Shown: positions 26,857 through 36,299 of the stretch, piece by piece | Numbering within the stretch: position 1 is the stretch's first letter | How the letters are laid out: every line of letters starts with the position of its first letter | Program-made: the position numbers and the translations under genes | Notes under the pieces: generated by a model | The model's input: the letters and a program-made list of their open reading frames with translations, nothing else | Databases searched by the model: none | What the model was told of the DNA's origin: nothing | Source: Chrysochromulina tobinii | Taxonomy: Eukaryota; Haptophyta; Prymnesiales; Chrysochromulinaceae | DNA: 36,299 nt | Direction of reading: 5' to 3' | Assembly (NCBI GenBank): GCA_001275005.1 | Contig: JWZX01002794.1 | Coordinates: forward strand, 1 to 36,299

Positions 26857-29582
26857 TCACTCTCCCGTTTCTGCCGACACGGCCACCACCGGAGCAGAGT
26901 GAGGGTCCGGGGCCCGCGGGGCCTGGGCATTCGGCCTCTTCTTAAAGGAACTTGCCATGAGCCTCTTCACGGAATTTTCCATGAGCGAGCCGTCACCTGT
27001 GGCAAGGGCCCTCCTTGCTCTGAGCATTCCTCTGTGAACTGAGGAATCCTCATTGACTGCGGCACGAGCCTTCATCGATCTTCGCACGATGTCGACGATG
27101 AGCACGGTGATAATGGGAGACACCGACGCGCAGGTGAGAATGCCGAAGCCCTCCTCGGCGCCGACCGCCTTGGAGAAGCCGATGCCGGTGGAGAGCACAA
27201 ATGGCACCGTCACGGGGCCCGTGGTCACTCCGGCCGAGTCCCAGGCGATGGTCGCCATGTCCTCGCTGGAGAAGTAGGTGAGGGCGAGCGCGGCAAAATA
27301 CTTGCCCAGGATGAACCCGATGAGGCTCGCCCCGAAGAGGATCTTGCACGCCCCGGCCGACATGCCGACAGCGACGCCCACGCACACGGCGTAGACCAGG
27401 AGCTTGCGGGAAAAGGCCCCCTTGGACAGCTGCTCCACGGTCTTGCCCAGCACGTTGAGGGCCGGCTCGGCGCGGGTGGCGAGGAAGCCGAGGATGAAGA
27501 CGGTGGCGATGGTGAGCGCGACCCCCCCGCCAAAGGGGTAGAATGGTGAGGACGGCTCGCCGGACACCGACATGAAGGACGCGGGGAGGAGGAGGCCCAC
27601 CTGGTCCCTGCAACGCGCGCCATCGAGACAGATTTAGAGAGGGAGTGCGGGGTGCACGGGGGCGAGGCGAGGGGGGCAAGGCGATTTCATGGGCGGGAAG
27701 GGATGACGAAAATGCGGGGCGGAGAGGGGCTATGCGCCATGGACGGAGGATGGCGCGGGTGGGGGGGACCAAAGGCTGATTGGGGTTGGAATCACAACGC
27801 CGCCGATCCCCTTGATAAGACTCACCCGATAGCCGTGAACCCGTACGTGAGGCCGAGGTTGAAGAGCACCATGCCGATCTGTCCCATGAAGATGCCGAAG
27901 AGGAGAGGCCTGGCGTTCGCCCAAGAGGACTGGGCGGGCTTTCCGCCGTTGGGGTGGGCTAGCGAGCTGTCAGGGGAGTGGGGTGCGGCAGTAGAGGACG
28001 CAGCAGCTGCTGCCGCCGCCGAGCTCGCCGAGCTCTCCCCCGACACGGTCGATCCACAAACCAGCGGAGGGGGGTCGACCGCCTCCTGGTCAACCTCGCC
28101 TCCTTTTTCCGAGGTGCGGGGCGTCTCGAGAGTCGCCTGTACCTCGGCCTCGGAGATGGTGATAGAGTGGCCGCTGAGGTGCGGCTCGGTGAGAGAGTTG
28201 CGGCTGCCATCCTGCTCGAACGCCACCGGGTCAACCTCGCCTCCCTCCGTGGTGCGGAGTGCGGGGCTCTCGAGGGCTGCCTGGACATCGCAGATGGTGA
28301 TAGAGAGGCGGTGGAGGTGCAGCTCGGCGATAGAGTGGCGGCTTTGTGGTGACAGAGGGGCGGCGTCCTGCTCCCCCAGTGGAGGAGCTGGACGGGATGG
28401 CGTCCTCCAGCGGGTGGCGACCTCCTTCGTCTCGACGGGGGAGGGGGCGGCGCTGGAGGACGTGGCGGATGCCGAAGTCGACGACGGCCCTCCACCTCCA
28501 CCGGCGGCATCCACTCGCTCGGCCGGTACAATGTCGACGACCGGATATATGGACAGGTGCGGGATGGGCTCCCGGATGATGAAGAGCACGAGGAAAACCA
28601 TGGCGAAGTTGAGGGGCAGGATGGCGCGGACGGCGAAGACGACCTCGCGCAGGGGGCTGATCTCGTGCTGCAAATCCTCTGCAAAGACCGCCTCGGGCCG
28701 GTTGACGATGTCGTCGTGGGTGTAGATGAAGGAGAGGACGATGCCCAGGAGCTGCACCGCGAGGACGGGGAAGAGGGAGGCGAGAGTGACGATGCCGAAG
28801 CCGTCGAGCGCGGGCTGCTGCCCGCCCCCCAGGACGGCCTGCTGGAGCATCAGGCTGGCGAGCCTCTTCTCCTTGGACGTCTTCATCGCGCCGATTCCGA
28901 GGGCAAGGAGGACGGGCACGGACACGGGGCCCGTCGTCACGGCGCCGCAATCCCACGCAAGCCCGAGGATGGGCTTGAGCTCCGGGTTGCCCCACTGCAT
29001 GTAGCAGCTGCAGATGAGGCAGGGTGTGATGGTGGCCAAGATGACCTTCTTCATGTTCCAATTGTTCTGGAAGCGCAGGATCCCAACGATGGCTGCAACG
29101 CCCACGCCGAGGCCGATGGAGAAGATGAGGGGCTCGAGGAAGTCGTTGAGTACGATGTACAGGTAGGGCGTCTTGCTTCGTTCGACGAGGCGCGCCAGGG
29201 GCCGCAGGGAGGCCAGGGCGGGCTCGGCGTAGGTGCAGAGGATGCCGAGGCACAGGGCGATGAAGAGCGTCGCAGCCTGGGGCAGCTTGCGGGGCATCTC
29301 GCGGCCGATGAGCTCCCCCAGGGGCATGACGCAGATGCGCAGGGAATCGGTGAAGAGCGTGAGACCCACGATGGCGCACAGCATTCCCCCGACCAGCTCC
29401 CCCGGGGCGTTGGGCGCGCGCTGGAAGAAGATGGCGATTGTGAGGACGAGCTGGAGGGTGATGGGCACGACGGCCAGCGTCTGCTCCTGCAGGTTCACGG
29501 CGAGGAGGCGGACGTAGGCGGCAGCCCCGGTCGAGTAGCCCCGCTTGAGGAGGGCCACCTCCAACGAGTCAACCCAAGGCAT
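26857..29582 (-). CDS. DUF1538 membrane protein (double DUF1538), two exons
   Basis: Exon 1 is 29582-27826 and exon 2 is 27607-26857. The 218-bp intron starts with a perfect donor (GG/GTGAGT) and ends GTTGCAG/G; phase 2 on both sides restores YGFTAIG-DQVGLLLPASF. The product is 835 aa. Both halves show the DUF1538 pattern: AWDCGAVTTGPVSVPVLLALGIG ... DGFGIVTLAS in the first, AWDSAGVTTGPVTVPFVL ... EGFGILTCAS in the second, each in a bundle of about six hydrophobic helices. Bacterial DUF1538 proteins are predicted transporters of unknown substrate. A roughly 200-residue Ser/Ala/Glu-rich insert between the halves holds two tandem copies of a segment with HSITI...VQA.LE.P...GGEVD. The C-terminus is a basic cytosolic-looking tail. 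Confidence 0.88.
27608..27825 (-). other. Intron of the DUF1538 gene
   Basis: 218-bp GT-AG intron with a GTGAGT donor and a GCGTTGCAG acceptor. Removing it joins the two DUF1538 halves in frame, within the conserved junction between helices. Strong because sequence, phase and family structure agree. Confidence 0.85.
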
Positions 29583-29840
29583 TGAGAAGATTGAATGAAA
29601 TCCTACACCCCTGAACCGAGACGCCGTTCAAGGGAAGCGAAACTTGACAAACTCGCTCGAAATGGAAGGTCTTCATGTAAAACATCCACAGAAATTCACG
29701 AATTATAAAGGGGTGTTTACAGCCATCTCTTCCAGACCCACGCCCCTGGGTCCAAATCTCAGCTCAAAAACCTCGAAAAGAGTACAGTACCGTCGGTTCT
29801 GCCAGGGCAGGATCTTACAAAAGACGCTCGCTCCCGCATA

Positions 29841-32183
29841 ATGGCAAAGACTCCTCTCCTCTCGTTTGCCCTCGTCTTTGCGGCAGGCTTTGGCTTCGGC
29901 TTCATGTACCATCATATTGCGTCCCTTGCGCACGAGGCGATCGCGAGCGAGTCTGGAGATAGCCTACTGCCGCGGCTGCGCTCCGTCGAGGCGAGGCTGG
30001 CGGTGCTCGAAGCGTCCAAGGCGACGGCGATCCTGCCCGTGCTTGCCAATGGAGGCGCGGCCACGACGCAGCGACTGGACCGCGCGGCCACCGCGATGTC
30101 AATTGCTGCGGGCACCGACGACGGCGTCGAGGCGAGGCTACTCCAACGGAAGCTGGGCGCGACCTCATCGAAACATCGGGCCTCCTCCTCCTCCTCTCCC
30201 TCCAAGACCAAGAGCCTTTGGTTCTTTGTGCCGCCGGGCGTCAAGGGAGGCGAGGAGGTGACGGTGCAAGGGCCGTCGGGCTCGATGGTGGTCACGGTGC
30301 CGGAGGGCAAGGTTGCGGGCGATAAATTTGAGATCGTCCTGCGCGACTCTGGTGGCTGCCCTCCGGGTCGCAAACCTTACCACATCGTGCTTACCGCGCA
30401 GGACAATCTGTACCAGGCGTGGCAGACGCGCATCATGTACTACCACTTCCAGAAGCTGCAGCGGGCCGATCCGTGCTCAGAGATGACGGGGTTCACTCGA
30501 CTCCTCTCATCGCCTGACGGCGGTCGGGACGCCATGTCGGATGAGATCCCAACCGTCCATGCGAAGATGCTCTCGCCAGGCACCGGCTGCCAAAGTACTG
30601 GCGAGAATACGTGCGACATGGGGTTCCCTGTCATGAACCGGCCGCACGCGGTCACGCAGTTCCTCGCGCAGCTGCCCGCTTCGCTCACCGAGGAGTACGT
30701 CTTGATTGCCGAGACCGACCACCTATTTCTCAAGGAGCCGAGGAACCTTGCGACCCCGACCAAGCCCGTGTGCTTCCCGTTTGGGTACGTTGATTGCCAC
30801 GGACGACCTCGGATGACCTGCCCTGTGCAGAAAAGTGTTCGCTCACAACGGCGCGCCGCCCACCTTTTCCTCAGGTACATGAACGCCAAGGCGCCCGAGC
30901 TGCGCCCGCTGGTCGCCAAGTGGGCTGAGGACCCCGACGTGGTCGACCCTTGTGGCCCGTCCCCCATCCTCATTCACCTGCCGCAGCTGCGCAAGCTCAC
31001 TCCAGAGTGGCTTGCTCTCTCGTTCAAGCTCAAGCGCGATGAGGAGGCCGACAAGGTCTTTGGGTGGGTTCTCGAGATGTGGGGATACACCATCGCCGCC
31101 TCACGCTTGGGCATCCGGCACCTCGTGTGGAACGACTTCCAAACAGAGCCGTCGTCGCTCTGGCACTCGACCCTCGACGGAGATCCCCACATATACCACT
31201 ACACGTTTGGGCTCGAGTACACGCTGGACGGGCTGCCGGTGACGGGCGTGGGCGACTGGTCGCTCGACAAGCGTCACTTCATGGGGCAGTACCCGCCGCG
31301 CCATCTCGACGCGCCGCCAAAGTGCGCGGGCAGGGCCGCCGCGACGCTCACCGCCATGTTCAACGAGGCGTCCGCCGCCATTGGGGACTGGCCCGAGGAC
31401 ACGGCGCCGCACGGCACCCTAGGCTGGGCGAATGTGAATGGACCGTCCGCTGTGAATCATGCGCCGGCACTCGCCACCGAGGAGGCCTACCAGCATTCGA
31501 AGCTCGCCAAGGCAGTGGTGGCGCGCGGCGCGTGGCAGTGGGCGGGCAAGACTCCCGTGCTCTTCTTCCGCAGTGGGCGCATCTACACGCCCTGGGGTTC
31601 TGGCACGTGGTCGATCGTCGGGGACGCCCACCACGACGCCCACCACGAGGCCATCAGCGTCGCTCTCGGCGATGCTTGTGCCACGTGGCACCTCACCTTT
31701 TCGAAGGATGTGCGCACGTTCACGGCCACACGAGGCAAGCCGTGGAAGCCGCACACGACCAAGGGCACTCTCGCGAAGCCGCACGCCAACGACGCGTCGC
31801 TGCCCCCAGAGCCGGAGCGAGCGGATGGCTGGGAGACGCGCCATGATCAGAGCGCCATTGCGAAGCGGCTGATCGGCTCGGGACCCTGGGCTTGGCAGGC
31901 CGTGGCGCCGCTAGCATTCCTACCGAATGGAAGGCTTTTCACACCATGGGGGCGGGGCGTGTGGTGGCCGCACGACGAGCAACCCAACGTGATCCAATGC
32001 AACTTTGTGGGCCAGAAGCACGTGGTCACCTTCGATGAGTGCTGGTCGTTCACGTCCGTGCGTGAGAAGGATGGGGACCAGGCTACGGGCACCGCGAAGA
32101 TTGAGCCGCCACCGAAAGAATGTAAAGAGCTTCAGCCTGGCAGCAGTTCAGACGACGAGGCGGAGGAGCGAGTGAATACATGA
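29841..32183 (+). CDS. Hydroxyproline O-arabinosyltransferase-like (HPAT/RDN1, GT95-type) with duplicated C-terminal module
   Basis: 780 aa. A type II signal anchor lies at about 7-30 (LLSFALVFAAGFGFGFMYHH). A small beta-type segment (about 130-172: VPPGVKGGEEVTVQGPSG ... VPEGKVAGDKFEI) resembles the 'VPPGVxPG' modules of algal proteins. Residues about 180-500 match plant HPAT/RDN1: LTAQDNLYQAWQTRIMYYHF, SEMTGFTRLL, DEIPTVHAKML, VMNRPHAVTQFL, EYVLIAETDHLF (DxD-like), SPILIHL, DKVFGWVLEMWGY, GIRHLVWNDF, IYHYTFGLEY, DKRHFMGQYPPR. HPATs add arabinose to hydroxyproline in the Golgi. The tail has two copies (about 552-630 and 669-745) of a module with [GP]AWQWA ... GR[IL][YF]TPWG.G.W ... TF. Tail function unknown; sugar specificity is not certain. 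Confidence 0.85.
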   Translation: MAKTPLLSFALVFAAGFGFGFMYHHIASLAHEAIASESGDSLLPRLRSVEARLAVLEASKATAILPVLANGGAATTQRLDRAATAMSIAAGTDDGVEARLLQRKLGATSSKHRASSSSSPSKTKSLWFFVPPGVKGGEEVTVQGPSGSMVVTVPEGKVAGDKFEIVLRDSGGCPPGRKPYHIVLTAQDNLYQAWQTRIMYYHFQKLQRADPCSEMTGFTRLLSSPDGGRDAMSDEIPTVHAKMLSPGTGCQSTGENTCDMGFPVMNRPHAVTQFLAQLPASLTEEYVLIAETDHLFLKEPRNLATPTKPVCFPFGYVDCHGRPRMTCPVQKSVRSQRRAAHLFLRYMNAKAPELRPLVAKWAEDPDVVDPCGPSPILIHLPQLRKLTPEWLALSFKLKRDEEADKVFGWVLEMWGYTIAASRLGIRHLVWNDFQTEPSSLWHSTLDGDPHIYHYTFGLEYTLDGLPVTGVGDWSLDKRHFMGQYPPRHLDAPPKCAGRAAATLTAMFNEASAAIGDWPEDTAPHGTLGWANVNGPSAVNHAPALATEEAYQHSKLAKAVVARGAWQWAGKTPVLFFRSGRIYTPWGSGTWSIVGDAHHDAHHEAISVALGDACATWHLTFSKDVRTFTATRGKPWKPHTTKGTLAKPHANDASLPPEPERADGWETRHDQSAIAKRLIGSGPWAWQAVAPLAFLPNGRLFTPWGRGVWWPHDEQPNVIQCNFVGQKHVVTFDECWSFTSVREKDGDQATGTAKIEPPPKECKELQPGSSSDDEAEERVNT

Positions 32184-32635
32184 GAGGCCCGCTGCGTGTA
32201 ATACATCTAAAATGGCACAGCCTGTGCTGTGGGTATTTACTCCTCGTCGGATGATTATGGAACTTACCAATTTTAACTAAGGACCGGGCCTGCGTAGCTC
32301 GCGTTCCTGAGCACCCGAAATCCTTCGCCAGGCGCCAGGCAGGCCGAGGCATCTCGGCTCGACTCGGGACTCGGCACTGTCGGCCGCTGAACCACGACCT
32401 CCACCCGCAGCCGCACCGGCGCACTGTCTCGCGCGGATGCGACGCATGTTCTCCTGACTTGTGCCGATTTGACTTGAAACAAGTCAAGTCAAATCAAGCC
32501 GCCCCGGTCGCTCCCGGCGGCTTGGTTTGTCATTGTCATCGACTTGTCATGACTTTCTTCGGGTAGACCTTCTAACGAAACTTATATGGGCGCACAGCGA
32601 ACTGTTTCGCATTTTGTCGCGATTGGCGGCAGAAC
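32184..32635 (+). other. Intergenic / promoter region
   Basis: About 450 bp between two plus-strand genes. A TGTAA lies 14 nt after the first stop. An imperfect direct repeat of GACTTGAAACAAGTCAAGTCAA-like words occurs at about 32468-32495. No gene or RNA recognised. Confidence 0.4.
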
Positions 32636-35380
32636 ATGCAGGCCTTGGCGATGCAGCGGAGCGCTGAAACTTCGCCCCAGGCCTCACGCTTAGCGAGGCT
32701 CGCATCCACCGAGCCTCCGCGCGGTCATAACTCGACCACTCCACCGAAAACAGCCCCAACACTTGGCCTCAGAGGGTCGTCGAGCATGCCGCAGCTGAAA
32801 GCTCGCCAAAGCCAACGTATCTCTGATTCCAGCAGCAAAAGTGGCACTCTACCACCCATGGGAGGCCCAAATAAGCAAACCCCGAAGCGAGTCAGCCCCG
32901 AGTCTTCAATGGTGCGATCTCTCTCATCAGGAGTTACAGCAGTGGCCCCTGCACCGGCAGCTGCGCCCGCAAAATCAGCTTGGGCCAAGGCAGCAGCTCT
33001 GAACAAAGATTCCATGAAAGAGCTGATGAAAGCGTCCCGTAAGGAGTGGGCCGAGCAGGCACGCCAAACCTACGAGGATGCGATAGCTCGTGCACGCAAG
33101 GCCTGGGAGAAGCGCGACTTACCTAAGTGCGAGGAACACCTCAGCCTTGCGCTACTGCAATGCCCGAGCTCGGACGCATTGCACCGCTCGCGTGCTGCCG
33201 TGCGGTCGCGGCTCGGCAAAGCGGACGAAGCCCTCGCCGATGCAGGCGATGCCGTCGCCTCATCACCCGGCAACCCTCGTAACCACCTCATCTTCGCAGT
33301 TGCCAATCAGCGCACGCAGAACTTCAGCGCTGCTGGCACAGCCTACCTCACGTCGATGAGCCGTGGGATGACCGGTTCCTCCGACGAACTCGGATACTCG
33401 GGCTTCCTCAGCACGATACGGCGTCATCGCGACTATTATCTGGAGGTGCGTCCACCTCATCGGAAATCGTTCTCCCAGCTCAGCCTTGCACGTGCCCCTA
33501 GCCGTGCGAGCATTTTTGACCCAGACAAGACTCTGGAGGAGGAGGGACCAGCCCAAGAAGACGCGGAGCTCCCAGAACCGCCACAGCTCCTCCTTCTCAA
33601 TGCGGAGTCGAACGGCATCAAGGTCGAATGGTCCCCGACGAAAAAGCCCGAGGGTGAAGGCGTCACGATAAACGCCTACGAGCTCCAGGTGGCTGAATAT
33701 GACGTTGTGTGGGAGGGGAGTCGCTTTTTCGAGGGCTTTCGGTGAGTGATGATCTCAAGAACCGCGGCTGGCCAGCCCTCGGCGCGCCTATGCCTGCACA
33801 CCCGGCCCTCGCATAAATGACCCGCGCTTGCCTTCGTTTTGCTGCACGGCAGACCCTTCGAAACGGTCCACAAGGGGAATTCGAAGATTACGAGCTTCAC
33901 TATCAACGGGCTCCGCACGGACAACAAAGTGACGGTGCGCGTCCGAGCGCAGAGCTATTCTGGGCTGGGCGAGTGGAACGAGCTGTTGTGCTCGACAGCG
34001 CCGCCGCCCGGCCGCTCGGCCGATGCCCTGCCGCTTCCTCGAAAGTGGCTCCAGATGGACGTGCTCGATCTGGTGCCTCTGCACGTGATGGAGATCGGCG
34101 GCGATGCGAAGCGCTTCTTCCTCGAGCTGGCGAGCTGCTTCACGCCGCACGTCCGTACGATTAAGCGCCTTTTCAAAGGCTGGTCTCGAGCTGGGCAAGT
34201 CGGCCAGAAGGAGCGCGTCGGCGAGCTGACACGTCAACAGTTTCAGCGCTTCTGCAAGGAAGTGGGTCTCGCCCAGGGTGGCGGCCCTATGTCGAAGCGG
34301 AGTGGTGCGAAGCTCCTTTCCATGAATGACGTCGACCGCATCTTCCAGCGAGCGAACATGGATTTCCGAGGCAAGGAAAACAAAGCACTACTAGCTTTAG
34401 GTCTTGACGAAGCCAAGGTGGCGAAGCTCGTTGAGTCCTGCTTAGACGAACTCGCATCAAAGGGAGCGAACATCGAGAAGGATCCGGGCGAATCTGAGCT
34501 CCGTGACAAGCTCAGGCCGCTCTTCGACCAGTTCGACGAAGACGGTTCCGGCTCGATATCAACTGACGAAGTGGGGAAGATGACCAAGTCGCTCGGAGTG
34601 GACATGACGCCAGATCAGCTGCGAGATCTCATGCTCGAAGCGGACCCGGACGGCAGTGGTGAGATCGAGTTCGAGGAGCTGGTGGCCGTGTTGAAGAAGC
34701 AGATGAAGGAAGGATCAGGCGGCGCCATGGCGGCGATCTTCAAGGTCGAGGTGGATGAGGGCGATGGCGGCGCAACATCGATGGTGCTGAACGAGTTCGT
34801 TCATGCGCTGATCCGCTTGGCTTGGGAGTGCTATCCCGGATCAGACAATTCGATGGCCGACCGTCTCATCGCGCTGCTCGATCGTGCGGTTTTCCCCGGG
34901 AGCTCTCACCACCTCGAAAGCTCCGATCCCATGGAAGCTGAGATGCAATCGAGGCGCGTGCAGGCGGTTACTGACCACTTCAGCGAGCACCTGATGGAGA
35001 TCTTCCAAGTTTTTGCAGCCGCGGACCAGTCTCTCTCAGGGCAACATACTCAGGACAGCATGTCTTTTGCTGAGCTGGTCTTCATGCTGAAGGCAGGCAA
35101 CATGATCGATTCGAACCTCACGGTCACGAAACTCACCGAACTGTTTGCACTGATCAATGCCCAAGGCGCTGACGACGGAGACAAGGACGACGACGCGCAA
35201 GAGCTCAGCTTCGGCGAGTTCAAGAGCCTCATCTGTCGCATCGCGAACGAAAAAATTCCCGACCGAGGCGGAGAGCCATTCGAACACACGTGGCACGCAT
35301 TCTTGCAGATCACTTTCTTGCCCAAGTATCGCTCCGTTATCAAAGATATGAAGAAGAACCTCGTCAAGAAGACGCTTTGA
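32636..35380 (+). CDS. TPR - fibronectin III - EF-hand protein, two exons
   Basis: Exon 1 is 32636-33741 and exon 2 is 33853-35380. The 111-bp intron (TTTCG/GTGAGT ... ACGGCAG/ACCC, phase 2) lies inside the FN3 domain and restores EGFR-PFETVHKGN; total 877 aa. A disordered Ser/Pro/Ala-rich N-terminus is followed by about three TPR-like helical pairs (about 145-235: AWEKRDLPKCEEHLSLAL, KADEALADAGDAV). The FN3 domain runs from about 311 to 425 (PEPPQLLLLNAESNGIKVEW ... TVRVRAQSYSGLGEW). Then a helical region and two canonical EF-hand loops follow: DEDGSGSISTDE (about 597) and DPDGSGEIEFEE (about 633), with further EF-like segments lacking full loops. A Ca2+-regulated scaffold is likely; flagellar or cytoskeletal location is a guess from similar architectures. 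Confidence 0.85.
33742..33852 (+). other. Intron of the TPR-FN3-EF gene
   Basis: 111-bp GT-AG intron with a GTGAGT donor and a pyrimidine-rich ACGGCAG acceptor. Phase 2 on both sides restores an Arg codon and a complete FN3 domain. Both flanking frames would otherwise end or begin inside FN3. Confidence 0.85.
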
Positions 35381-35957
35381 GCTCCGCGTGAGCTGCGCGA
35401 AGACACGAGCTCGAGCAGCAGCGTACATGTAAGCCGAGCGGGCTGTCGCTTGTGGGCGTGGAAGAATCTGTGGAAACCGGTGCGACGTGACTGTCGTGTC
35501 CGACCACATCCAGACATCAGAGATTGACTCTCCGTACGATACATGGCGCGTAGGGGCCCTAACAACTAACATCAGCGCGATCCACAGCACACTCTCACAT
35601 GTATAATGTTCGATGTGTATAATACACATACAGTAACGAGTGGCACATGTGAAAGTACGGGCCGGGGTTACTGACGACACGGTACCCGTGACTACCCGTA
35701 CTGTCTGAGCCGCCAGCGATCTGTGTAGACGAGTACCACCTTGTGAAATCAAAGTTAAGCACTTAACGCGGTTATGAGAGGGAAGAGGGAGGCGAGAAAC
35801 GATGAACCCACAATCAAGTTCGGTAACGGTAAGCCCAAACGCCGCGGGCGTTTCAGGGGATGACGAACCGGACCTCGCGAAATCGCACAATCCTTCGCCT
35901 TTCGATGGAGTCCATTCAGCGTCCCTCGCCTCAGTCAGTCAATCGCGCATACACACA
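35381..35957 (+). other. Intergenic, with a near-palindrome
   Basis: About 575 bp before the last gene. TGTAA at 35428-35432 lies about 48 nt after the stop. ATGTGTAT-A-ATACACAT at 35613-35629 is a 17-bp palindrome. GGTACCCGTGACTACCCGTA near 35681 resembles words at 11100 and 19150. No gene supported. Confidence 0.4.
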
Positions 35958-36299
35958 ATGCCACCTCGTGCCGCCACCGCACCTGCAGCTCCCGTCGACC
36001 CGCGCTTCGGCTTCGCGTACGTCGGCAACCCGACCGACGCCGCAGGGCGCCGCAAAGCGCTCGTCGAGAACGACGTGCTGACCATCGGGCCAAACCACGT
36101 CTTCGTCAAGCTCCTGCCGGACGCACTCGACCACGATACTTGGAAGCCTGAGATCGGCGTCCCTGTATACGCGCTGCACCTCATCTTCCTCGGCGGCAGC
36201 ATCATGGACAACTCGTGCTTCACTCAGGGAATACACTTCTCCATTACCCCCGAGCGTCTGACCAAGTTCGTCAAGGACCTCGACTCAAGCGGCGAGGCA
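35958..36299 (+). CDS. Hypothetical protein, 3' partial (114+ aa)
   Basis: The ATG at 35958-35960 opens a frame that runs to the end of the window without a stop. The N-terminus is Ala/Pro-rich (MPPRAATAPAAPVDPRFGFA), followed by an apparently globular segment with GNPTDAAGRRKALVENDVLT, KPEIGVPVYALHLIFLGG and GIHFSITPERLTKFVKDL. Alternation of charged and hydrophobic residues and codon use fit the other genes. Antisense frames overlap it but look random. No family was recognised; the pattern does not suggest a membrane protein. Confidence 0.6.
   Translation, partial: MPPRAATAPAAPVDPRFGFAYVGNPTDAAGRRKALVENDVLTIGPNHVFVKLLPDALDHDTWKPEIGVPVYALHLIFLGGSIMDNSCFTQGIHFSITPERLTKFVKDLDSSGEA

Noticed and set aside
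28231-29585. Long frames on both strands (382 and 342 aa) over the DUF1538 gene
   Set aside because: They are shadows of the DUF1538 exon; only the minus frame with AWD.G.VTTGPV has family signatures.
32191-35432. TGTAA as polyadenylation signal
   Set aside because: TGTAA lies 14 and 48 nt after two stops, but most other gene ends in the window lack it, so no rule can be claimed.

Overview
This is a GC-rich eukaryotic nuclear window, most likely from a haptophyte alga of the Emiliania/Chrysochromulina/Prymnesium type. Several things point there: Ser-Pro-rich surface-protein sequence, spliceosomal GT-AG introns of 49-218 bp, WD40 repeats ending in IKVWDSG, a Tudor-like/AP2 protein with a 'HDDGDEEDLEE' segment, and a minisatellite encoding 'GHQRSSEVIR'. 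No bacterial operon, plastid, mitochondrial, tRNA or rRNA gene was recognised. The organism assignment is inference from style and families, not from a database match.

Layout, left to right. (1) 1-2175: 3' end of a proline-rich membrane protein (+) and a small unknown protein (-). (2) 2321-6338 (-): a Derlin-like membrane protein with a very long repeat-bearing tail, read in two frames joined at a 7-C run. (3) 6456-8781 (+): a two-finger U1-type zinc-finger protein and the SWR1/SRCAP subunit Swc5/CFDP1 (BCNT domain). (4) 9892-10967 (+): a partial WD40 propeller built from near-identical exon+intron units. (5) 11464-14461 (-): a small unknown protein and a coiled-coil protein with two Sfi1-like motifs. 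(6) 15452-19082 (-): a large protein, reconstructed across a 49-bp intron, with 13 about-45-residue helical repeats in an A-B-C higher-order order. (7) 19278-22345 (-): the splicing factor Tat-SF1/CUS2 with two GYF_2 domains, then a GT61-type glycosyltransferase. (8) 22729-23430: a 10-bp minisatellite reaching into the 3' end of an AP2-domain gene (23395-24483, -). (9) 24484-26856: a gene-free stretch with about a dozen short hairpins, a candidate structured RNA, an 839-bp foldback element with 43-bp perfect inverted ends, and direct repeats. (10) 26857-29582 (-): a two-exon DUF1538 membrane protein. (11) 29841-32183 (+): a hydroxyproline O-arabinosyltransferase-like enzyme with a duplicated C-terminal module. 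(12) 32636-35380 (+): a two-exon TPR/fibronectin-III/EF-hand protein. (13) 35958-end (+): the start of an unknown gene.

The genes do not form one pathway. Loose themes are chromatin and RNA work (Swc5, Tat-SF1, zinc finger, AP2/Tudor) and the secretory pathway and cell surface (Derlin-like protein, GT61, arabinosyltransferase-like GT, proline-rich membrane protein). The most novel-looking items are the ABC helical-repeat protein, the Derlin fusion, the foldback element with its neighbouring hairpin field, and the tandem WD40 exon-intron units. Splice junctions are inferred from sequence only; no transcript evidence was available.
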